Source: Acidobacteriota bacterium | Lineage (GTDB): Bacteria; Acidobacteriota; Thermoanaerobaculia; Gp7-AA8 | Direction of reading: 5' to 3' | Length of the DNA stretch: 6,410 nucleotides | NCBI GenBank assembly: GCA_003222375.1 | Contig: QHVX01000173.1 | Location: forward strand, 1 to 6,410 | Shown here: positions 1 to 5,612 of the stretch, piece by piece | Layout of the letters: every line of letters begins with the position of its first letter | How positions within the stretch are numbered: position 1 is the stretch's first letter | Position numbers and translations under genes: made by a program | The notes under the pieces: model-generated | What the model saw: the letters and a program-made list of their open reading frames with translations, nothing else | What the model was told of the DNA's origin: nothing | Databases searched by the model: none

Positions 1-41
1 AGCGCCTCACGCGTTCGGATCACTTCGACAGTAAAGGTCAT
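1..41 (-). CDS. Start of a downstream gene (partial, 13 codons), product unknown
   Basis: An ATG at 41-39 overlaps the TGA (40-38) of the glycosyltransferase in an ATGA arrangement. The frame stays open to the window edge and reads MTFTVEVIRTREA. The overlap and the open frame suggest the next operon gene, translated by coupling. The opening resembles the N-termini of some GNAT/FemAB-like acyltransferases found in EPS loci (a VEVIR strand followed by a helix), but 13 residues are too few to assign a family, and this is only a hint. The start codon lies at the edge of the repeat-like sequence that also supplies the end of the preceding gene. The only Shine-Dalgarno-like bases are a weak GGTG just before it. 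It could also be a chance open frame. Confidence 0.5.
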   Translation of the reverse strand, partial: MTFTVEVIRTREA

Positions 42-1228
42 TTCACCACAGAGGCGCAGAGATCACGGAGATCACCGCCCGGTTCGAGCATGGTTTCGTA
101 CATGCGGCTCGTGTTTTCTACGAGCTGCTCCATTGAATAGCGTTCGACGATGCGACGCCGCGCAGCCCGCCCAAGCTGGGCCGCGAAGTCCGGCCCATCG
201 AGGCATCTGGAAATCGCTTCGGCAAGTGAATCGGGATCGCTCGCCGGAACCAGGAGTCCGTTTTCGAAATCCTGAACGACTTCCGGTGCTCCGCCGATTC
301 GAGTCGCGACGACGGCGACGCCGGCGGCCATCGATTCCAACAGCGTGTTCGACAATCCTTCGCTGAGAGAGGGCAGAACGGAGACTGCCAGCTCGGGAAG
401 GATCTGTTCGACATCAGGCCGGAAGCCGGTGAAGATGACCCGGTCCTGCACGCCATGGCGTGCGGCGAGACGCGTGAGCGCATTCTCATACGATCCATCG
501 ACCGTGATCCTGCGGCCCCGCGGAGTAAAAGATGGCTGTCCGATGATCAGGAAGCGCGCGCCGGGAAATCGCGGAGCGACGATCGCGGCGGCAGCAATGA
601 AATCTTCCAGACCTTTCATACGGCTGACTCGGCCGAGCACGGCAACGAGCGGCGTGTCCGGTGTTAGACGTAAATCGGAGTGCAGACGCCCGGTGTCGAC
701 GGGTTGCGCAAATCGCGAAAGATCGATGCCGTTCGGAATCACGGCGATTCGATCGCCGTCATATCCATCCGCGACGAGCCACTCCTTGATCGCGGTGGCA
801 TTCACGAGAATGTGATCCGCAAATTTGCAGACCCAGCGCTGCGCCCTGAGTTGCGACCGCGACAGGTAGACACCCATGTCGCGAATCGACGCCACGACGC
901 GCGCTCCCGCGAGCCTGGCTGCTGGAATCGCAAAGACATTCGAGTAAAAGCCATACGAATGCACGAGTTGAATTCCAAGTCGGCGGATGTCTCGCGCCAA
1001 TCGAACCTGTGCGGCAATCGCTCGAACGTCTTTAAACGATGCGATGTCGTAGTCAATGATTGGAATCCCGGAGGCCTCCAGCTCCTCGCGAAGCGGCCCG
1101 AAGCTCCGAAGGCAGCCGAATCGAACCGCAACGCGGGCCGGATCGAGTCCGAGACCCAGATTGACGAACTGGCGTTCCGTGCCGCCCCAGCCGAAGCCGG
1201 CCACGAATTTCAGGAGTTGGATCGCCAT
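38..1228 (-). CDS. GT4-family glycosyltransferase (GT-B fold)
   Basis: A 396-residue cytoplasmic glycosyltransferase, expected to move a sugar from a nucleotide-sugar donor onto the growing lipid-linked EPS unit; donor and acceptor cannot be read from sequence. The N-terminal acceptor domain opens with a hydrophobic strand and the glycine-rich GFGWGGTERQ (residues 11-20), typical of GT4 enzymes. VIPNGID (163-169) begins the linker to the donor domain. GRVSRMKG (199-206) is the donor-binding strand and lysine loop. The EX7E pair is E290 and E298, within SEGLSNTLLE, followed by GVAVVATRIGGAPE. The length is normal for the family. The start is the ATG at 1228, supported by the immediate GT4 N-terminus; it lies inside the preceding gene (19-nt overlap) and has no clear ribosome binding site, which suggests coupling. 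The last ten residues (LRDLCASVVK) look non-native: they are read from a repeat-like sequence at 41-76. Confidence 0.95.
   Translation of the reverse strand: MAIQLLKFVAGFGWGGTERQFVNLGLGLDPARVAVRFGCLRSFGPLREELEASGIPIIDYDIASFKDVRAIAAQVRLARDIRRLGIQLVHSYGFYSNVFAIPAARLAGARVVASIRDMGVYLSRSQLRAQRWVCKFADHILVNATAIKEWLVADGYDGDRIAVIPNGIDLSRFAQPVDTGRLHSDLRLTPDTPLVAVLGRVSRMKGLEDFIAAAAIVAPRFPGARFLIIGQPSFTPRGRRITVDGSYENALTRLAARHGVQDRVIFTGFRPDVEQILPELAVSVLPSLSEGLSNTLLESMAAGVAVVATRIGGAPEVVQDFENGLLVPASDPDSLAEAISRCLDGPDFAAQLGRAARRRIVERYSMEQLVENTSRMYETMLEPGGDLRDLCASVVK
41..76. repeat. CACAGAGG-type short degenerate repeat inside the 3' end of the GT4 gene
   Basis: The plus strand here reads as stepped CACAGAGG / GCAGAG / CACGGAG units ending in ATCACC, giving a purine-rich repeat with a period of about 8-9 bases. 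From memory, elements of the form CACCACAGAGGCACAGAG recur many times between genes in some bacterial genomes, and on the opposite strand they translate as tails like LC-ASVVK. That matches the C-terminus of the GT4 protein here. Only one copy is in the window, so its repeated nature in this genome is inferred, not seen. Confidence 0.5.
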
Positions 1229-2526
1229 GATGTGGTGGACAGAGCCTGCTGCGTCACGGCCCGCACGGCCAATGCGAGTCCGCCCATGTAATAGAAGTAG
1301 AAGTTGTAAGCGACGGGGTAAAAGAAGCCTGAAATTGCGAAGACGATCAGGCTGATCTCGAGCGCTTCAGCGAGCAGAAATAGTTCGCGTTTCTCCGGAA
1401 GTTGAGCGAGGCGCTTTCGCGAGGATCTCGCTCCTTTGAGCGTTCCTAACAGCAGAAGAATGAACAAAAGCGCCCCGGGCAGTCCGAGGTCCACCGCATA
1501 CTGCAGATACACATTGTGAACCGCGTACCATTTCTCCCCCCGCACTTGATTGAGTGCCAGCACGTCCATTCCGAGTCCGGCACCGACAATCGGATGGTCG
1601 AACACAAAGTGCATGGCCGCGACTGTGTCGCGCCACCGGATCTGTGACGATCCGGTCGGGTCGGCATGAATGTTCGCGATGGTCGCCACGCGCTCGAAAT
1701 AATTCGAGGGCAACATCGGCAACGCTACCAGTGCCGCGATCGCCAATGCGAACGCCCAGGCTCGATCTGCGCCTCTGCGGCGGACCATCTTCAAGAAATA
1801 GACAGTGCCGATCGTCGCCAGCCCAAGAAACCCTGCGCGACAGAACGTGACGACCACACCGATCACGTTGACTCCGGTGACGACGAGAAGGAGCGTCGAC
1901 ATCGATCGGCTTTTTGCGCTGAGGAAAGATGCAATGCTCAAGGGGAGCATGAGATTGAGCATCAACGCGAGATCGTTCGGATTGGCAGAAAGCCCCTGCC
2001 CGTAACCCGCGATGCGAGCCACCACTCCGGCGTCGCCGAGGAAGCTGCCGGTCACGAAGTTCTTCACCGCCGTCACCGCCAGAGGTACGCTGCACAGGAT
2101 CAGAAAATTGCGGATGAGCTGCAGGCGGCGTTCTGTCGTAATGACGTTGGCAAGAAGCCAGAACACGATGACGGCCTTGATGTAGATATCGGTCAGCGTG
2201 GCAACGCTTCCGCCCGGCCAGTACGAAAGCGGCAGCGTCATGAATGTCCACGCCAGGAGCAGGAAGCATATGACGATCTCGCGCGTGAGGCCGAGCGGCG
2301 TCCGTTCTCTCCACCGCTCCCATAGGAGCGACGCGGCCGCGAGTCCGCCTGCCAGAAACGCGATGCGCAGCGGCTTGAGTGCCGGAAACCAGGCTTGAGG
2401 TGAGAGAAGAAGGACGCATGTAAAGAGGACCACCGCCGCAAAGGCGACCGTTCCACCCGCTTTTTCGTGCGATGCAGTGGGTGTCTCGCGAACCCACCAC
2501 ATCGATTGTGATGCTGCAACGGCCAT
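1210..2526 (-). CDS. O-antigen ligase / Wzy-type polymerase family membrane protein
   Basis: A 438-residue polytopic inner-membrane protein of the Wzy_C/WaaL superfamily, which transfers or polymerises undecaprenyl-linked glycans on the periplasmic side. About ten or more hydrophobic segments are visible, including residues 26-45, 54-68, 84-100, 113-127, 139-156, 210-245, 257-272, 350-361 and 390-420. Family signatures are GLSANPNDLALMLNL (178-192), CRAGFLGL (229-236), and the large extracytoplasmic loop with SQIRWRD (294-300), DHPIVGAGLGM (310-320) and HNVYLQ (337-342). The Arg and His of these loops correspond to residues important in WaaL-type enzymes. The layout also resembles the exosortase A-associated O-glycosylation ligase type, but polymerase and ligase cannot be separated by sequence alone. 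The ATG at 2526 follows the kinase-gene stop by 6 nt, with AAAGG about 11 nt upstream. The gene ends inside the start of the GT4 gene. Confidence 0.9.
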   Translation of the reverse strand: MAVAASQSMWWVRETPTASHEKAGGTVAFAAVVLFTCVLLLSPQAWFPALKPLRIAFLAGGLAAASLLWERWRERTPLGLTREIVICFLLLAWTFMTLPLSYWPGGSVATLTDIYIKAVIVFWLLANVITTERRLQLIRNFLILCSVPLAVTAVKNFVTGSFLGDAGVVARIAGYGQGLSANPNDLALMLNLMLPLSIASFLSAKSRSMSTLLLVVTGVNVIGVVVTFCRAGFLGLATIGTVYFLKMVRRRGADRAWAFALAIAALVALPMLPSNYFERVATIANIHADPTGSSQIRWRDTVAAMHFVFDHPIVGAGLGMDVLALNQVRGEKWYAVHNVYLQYAVDLGLPGALLFILLLLGTLKGARSSRKRLAQLPEKRELFLLAEALEISLIVFAISGFFYPVAYNFYFYYMGGLALAVRAVTQQALSTTSWRSNS

Positions 2527-2535
2527 TCGAAGTCA

Positions 2536-2871
2536 GGCCTTTACACCCCGCATGCGAATGGGCCCGTCGGAGATCTCAATGCCATTGAAGCGATTCTCAC
2601 GAAACCGCCGTTGCCGCTCGGACTTCTCTCCTGCGTTGCGCGAGTCGAGTTGCACAGCGCGGAACCAGTTCCACTGGCGGCCAAAACTCCGGGCATAGGA
2701 TTCAGCGTCGACAAATCGCGGAACGCCGCGAACGATCGGATACGCGCGATGGCAGGTCGAACATTCGAGCTGCCCCGTCGTGACTTCGCGTCCGTCCTGT
2801 TCTTTCGCCGTCACGTTCAATAACGATTTGCAAGCCGGACAGACGAGTACCTTCAACGCTTCCCGTGAGCT
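2536..2871 (-). other. Trm112-like zinc motif and methyltransferase head fused to the kinase tail
   Basis: Directly after the tyrosine cluster the frame reads LKVLVCPACKSLL, then ECSTCHRAYPIVRGVPRFV, a Trm112/UPF0434-like zinc-ribbon with CPxC (cysteine codons starting at 2841 and 2832) and CxxC (2763 and 2754). It continues with YARSFGRQWNWFRAVQLDS, which closely resembles the linker that follows this zinc motif in class I SAM-dependent methyltransferases of sugar and secondary-metabolite loci. Such proteins then carry an E/DxGxGxG SAM-binding fold of 150 or more residues. Here the frame stops about 36 residues later with RMRGVKA and no SAM-binding motif appears. It is best read as the first 80-110 residues of a methyltransferase joined in frame to the kinase, with the catalytic domain lost. 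Whether it keeps any role, such as zinc or protein binding, is unknown. Confidence 0.7.
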
Positions 2872-2898
2872 GTATGCGCGGTAGTAATACTTGCCGTA
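2872..2898 (-). other. Tyrosine-rich autophosphorylation cluster of the BY-kinase
   Basis: Five tyrosines in nine residues (YGKYYYRAY) sit where BY-kinases carry their C-terminal autophosphorylation cluster. In normal family members this cluster lies within the last few residues of the protein. Here about 112 more residues follow in the same frame, so the cluster would be internal. Confidence 0.8.
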
Positions 2899-3561
2899 AC
2901 GGGAGTGCTTATAGGACTCGCGGTTGAAGATCAGTCCGAGAATTTTTGCGGGACCGAGAAGAGCGAGGGTCTCTTCGACGAGTTTGCGTGGAGTCTTGTC
3001 GGCCGCCACGACGATCACGTATCCATCGATGTATTGAACCAGCAAACGGCTATCGGGAGTCGGGAGAACAGGCGGAGTGTCGACGATCACATAGTCAAAC
3101 CGCTGTCGTGCGTCGCGAAGAAGCTCACCGAATCTGCCGTTCGCGAGAAGCTCATAGGTGTCGGCTTGCGGACGTCGCGATGTGACTGCCGAGAGATTGA
3201 ACGGCTCGCGCTTCCACGCGATTTGCTCGAGACTCAGCCTGCGATCGAGGATCGCGTCGACCAGCCCCCACCCTCGATGGGCATTGGCCCGGCCGAGAAC
3301 GCGCGCAAGTGACGGCCGGCGAAGATCGGCATCCACCATCAGCACGCGCGCCTGACTGCCGTGACCGATGACGCCGGCGAGGTTGGCGCTCGTCAGTGTT
3401 TTCCACGCGACTGCCCTCCGACGGGCATGCTCGATCGATCGCGAAGCGGAGCATGCGGTACTGATCGGATTCGAAAGAATCGGGATTGAGAAGTGTGACG
3501 AGCCGAGGATCGAGATCGTCCTGACCTCGGGCCGCATCAGTTTCATTGACCAGAGTGACTG

Positions 3562-5046
3562 TCATATCTGAGGCGCCGATAACATCCAAACGAGCTGCGT
3601 GTTTTGACGGGAGTAGCGATAGCCGGCGCCGGCGAGCAAGATGCACAAGCCGATGACGGCGACGATCGATGCGACAACGCGAAACACGGCCATGAATGTC
3701 AGGCGAGACGACACGTATGGGATGCTCGCGAGCACCGGAACGGTCGTGAATTGCCGAAGCTCGCCGACCGAGTGAAATGATGTGTCGAGGTGCTCGGTGA
3801 GCAGCATCATGGAGACCGCCGATGCCACTGCGAACAAAAATGCCATGATGAGCAGGCGCCGACGGTTAGGCGCCGCGGGTGAAGTCGGGACGACAGCCGC
3901 GTCGAGGACGCGGAAGGATTCCGGTCTTTTCGTCTGCTCGAGGTTGCTGGCGAGCTGCGCGTCTTCGTAGCGCTTGAGAATCGAGCCGTAAGACTCCTTC
4001 GCGCCGTTGTAATCGCGCACCAGCGCTTCGAGCTCCTGCTCGACTCTCGGCGCGCTTTGAATGCGCTGCTCGTACGCCGCGATCTCGGAGCGGAGTGTTC
4101 GCTCTTCCTGCTGCAGCGCAGCAAGAGTGCTGGCAGCGCTGCTGACTCCTGCCGAACGCCGTGGCGCGGGCGCGTTGCTGGCGTGTTGACGCTCGAGCTG
4201 AGCGACTTCCGCTTTCGCGCGGATCACGTCGGGATGTTTGTCCGTGAACTTGGTCTGCAGATCGGCCAGTTTCTGCCTGGCCGCCTGGAGCGGGTCGGCC
4301 TGCTCTTCGGCATTCGCTCCAATGAGCCGGTCCTGCGTCTCGCGCACCTTTAATTGATCATCGGTATTGAGGCGCAGCCGCGTATTGAGGCGCTCGAGCG
4401 TCACCATGTTGATCGATACCTGCTCGGGAAGCTGACCGGCGCGCTGCTCTTTGAAGCGATCCAAATGCGACTGCTGCACAACAACAGCCTGCCGTGCCGT
4501 GTCGACCTGTGATTTGAGGAACTGCGCCATATCGCCCGTCTGCTGCTCGCGAATTCTGGTGTTTTCCTCGATGTACAGAGCGGCGAGCGCATTTGGAACT
4601 GCGGCCGCACTGCGCGGATCGAGCCCGATGTAAGAGATCTTCAGCCCGATCGTGGTCGGACGTCCCCGATCCGCTTTTGAGAGCTCAATGTGAACGTCGC
4701 GGCGCATACTCTCGACGATGCCGGACATCGGCACGTGCGGGCGCCATGTCGGATACAGATTCAGCCGCATAATGAGATCGCTCAATCGCGCGCGGCTGAG
4801 CAGCTCCTGCTGAATCGTGACCAGGCGCGTCTCCAGCTCGGGAACTGTCGCGCTCACGAGTGACGAAGCGTCCTGATTGTCGACGATGACGGTTGCGACT
4901 CCGCGATAGATGTTCGGCAGGAAATAGACAAATGGCAGCGCCAGCGAGAGCGTCGCGGCGAACGCGATCGCGCCCGCCCACTTGCGACGCTGTACGATGC
5001 CTAGCGCAATATCGAAACCCGAGTCTCTGATAGTCGACTGTGCCAT
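3562..5046 (-). CDS. Wzz/GNVR polysaccharide chain-length determinant (polysaccharide co-polymerase)
   Basis: A 494-residue inner-membrane co-polymerase that sets polymer length and usually docks a BY-kinase. Membrane segment 1 is at about 24-43, after a short cytoplasmic N-terminus. A large periplasmic part follows, with coiled-coil-like heptads around 165-290 and 305-365. It includes FTDKHPDVIRAKAEVAQLE (267-285), a conserved motif of the long Wzz type, and a GNVR-like stretch APRVEQELEALVRDY (332-346). The proline-rich VVPTSPAAPNRR (385-396) precedes membrane segment 2 (398-416). After LDTSFHSVGELRQF and VPVLASIP, a third hydrophobic segment lies at about 451-473. No kinase domain is fused; a separate kinase gene follows with an ATGA overlap. 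Length and the third segment resemble the chain-length proteins of exosortase A (PEP-CTERM) EPS loci. The ATG at 5046 is 3 nt past the export-gene stop, with no evident ribosome binding site, which suggests coupled translation. Confidence 0.93.
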   Translation of the reverse strand: MAQSTIRDSGFDIALGIVQRRKWAGAIAFAATLSLALPFVYFLPNIYRGVATVIVDNQDASSLVSATVPELETRLVTIQQELLSRARLSDLIMRLNLYPTWRPHVPMSGIVESMRRDVHIELSKADRGRPTTIGLKISYIGLDPRSAAAVPNALAALYIEENTRIREQQTGDMAQFLKSQVDTARQAVVVQQSHLDRFKEQRAGQLPEQVSINMVTLERLNTRLRLNTDDQLKVRETQDRLIGANAEEQADPLQAARQKLADLQTKFTDKHPDVIRAKAEVAQLERQHASNAPAPRRSAGVSSAASTLAALQQEERTLRSEIAAYEQRIQSAPRVEQELEALVRDYNGAKESYGSILKRYEDAQLASNLEQTKRPESFRVLDAAVVPTSPAAPNRRRLLIMAFLFAVASAVSMMLLTEHLDTSFHSVGELRQFTTVPVLASIPYVSSRLTFMAVFRVVASIVAVIGLCILLAGAGYRYSRQNTQLVWMLSAPQI

Positions 5047-5049
5047 GGG

Positions 5050-5610
5050 TCAGGGAACGACGACGATGTCGCCTGGTTTGATCGCCAGGTTGGCGTAAGT
5101 GCTGCCTTTCGAGACGGCAGCGTCATAGTTAAAGTGAAGGCGCTGCGCGGATCGAAGAATCGTGATCTTGCGGCGCGCTGCAAATTCAGTGAATCCGCCT
5201 GCCAGTGCCAATGCATCGAGCACCGTCGCGGGACCTTTGATGTCATATCGCCCAGGCGTACGGACCTGGCCGAGGACCGAGACCTTCAGGCTGCGGATCT
5301 CGCGGACCAATACCGAGACGTCAGGATTTTGAACGAAGGTCGCCATCTCCTTCGTCAGCCTTTCCCGCAGTTCCATCGGTGTCAGACCGGCGGCCACGAC
5401 ATCGTTCACGAGTGGAAGCGAGATTTTCCCATCCGGCCGGACTGGCACGGTCTTTTGCAGCTCGGCGACATTCCACACAGCGATGTCGAGGATGTCGTCG
5501 ATTCCGATCCGATAATCGGGCGGATCGGCGACCGGCGGATGGTCGTCAGCCAGAGCAATCGAGCCGAGGAGGAGAAAAACAAGGACGGAGAAGAGTAGTC
5601 GCTTGTGCAT
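5050..5610 (-). CDS. Short polysaccharide export protein (Poly_export + SLBB)
   Basis: A 186-residue Wza-superfamily protein for periplasmic or outer-membrane passage of EPS. Residues 1-21 form a clear signal peptide (KR, a hydrophobic run, then cleavage after ALA). The Poly_export region starts with YRIGIDDILDIAVWN (33-47) and VRPDGKISLPLV (57-68); the SLBB region runs from about 107 (VSVLGQVRTPGRYDI, ALAGGFTEFA) to the terminal GDIVVVP. The signal peptide has no lipobox cysteine, and there is neither the second SLBB set nor the C-terminal helix that forms the outer-membrane pore in the roughly 370-residue E. coli Wza. It is therefore a periplasmic short form, as in exosortase A-type loci. 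I chose ATG 5610, 2 nt after the preceding stop, because GAGG lies 5 nt upstream; a GTG at 5616, overlapping that stop, would add two residues and has AGGA 4 nt upstream. Confidence 0.93.
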   Translation of the reverse strand: MHKRLLFSVLVFLLLGSIALADDHPPVADPPDYRIGIDDILDIAVWNVAELQKTVPVRPDGKISLPLVNDVVAAGLTPMELRERLTKEMATFVQNPDVSVLVREIRSLKVSVLGQVRTPGRYDIKGPATVLDALALAGGFTEFAARRKITILRSAQRLHFNYDAAVSKGSTYANLAIKPGDIVVVP

Positions 5611-5612
5611 GA

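Larger units (their letters stand above)
2533..3565 (-). pseudogene. BY-type tyrosine autokinase (CpsD-like), frame-disrupted at Walker A, with Trm112-like C-terminal extension
   Basis: BY-kinases autophosphorylate a C-terminal tyrosine cluster and work with Wzz proteins to control polymer length. The natural start is the ATG at 3565, overlapping the chain-length gene stop (ATGA). That frame reads through LLNPDSFESDQYRMLRFAID, the usual N-terminal lead-in, then turns to nonsense after about residue 54 (near 3404). The kinase resumes in another frame at KTLTSANLAG (from 3402), followed by Walker A' VLMVDADLRRPS, Walker B DYVIVDTPPVL and the tyrosine cluster YGKYYYRAY (2898-2872). Between the YRMLR motif and the KT pair there are only about 15 codons, where the family has about 24. 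The strand and glycine loop (VAVTS...GEG) are therefore missing from both frames. A non-multiple-of-three deletion of about 30 bases is the simplest explanation. A second ATG at 3546 opens a 337-residue frame that looks intact, but its first 43 residues are shadow sequence. The defect may be real or an assembly error. Confidence 0.8.

Noticed and set aside
1..37. Terminator after the GT4 gene
   Set aside because: No hairpin followed by a T-run is visible on the minus strand, and an overlapping start codon points to operon continuation.
680..1291. 203-residue plus-strand open frame
   Set aside because: It is antisense to the GT4 gene, has no recognisable motif and a shadow-like composition.
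1666..2325. 219-residue plus-strand open frame
   Set aside because: It is antisense to the ligase gene, highly charged with many His/Arg/Glu, and has no domain.
1367..2500. 377-residue minus-strand open frame inside the ligase gene
   Set aside because: It is Arg/Ser/His-rich without hydrophobic segments or motifs and lies fully under a clear membrane protein in another frame; a high-GC shadow.
2850..2880. A separate methyltransferase gene starting at an internal TTG near the Trm112-like motif
   Set aside because: There is no stop between it and the kinase frame and no good ribosome binding site, and the product would be too short to be an enzyme; kept as a fusion instead.
3566..3646. 27-codon upstream extension of the kinase's true frame
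   Set aside because: It overlaps the conserved end of the chain-length gene and reads as basic shadow sequence; the ATG at 3565 has the operon-style ATGA overlap and the kinase lead-in follows.
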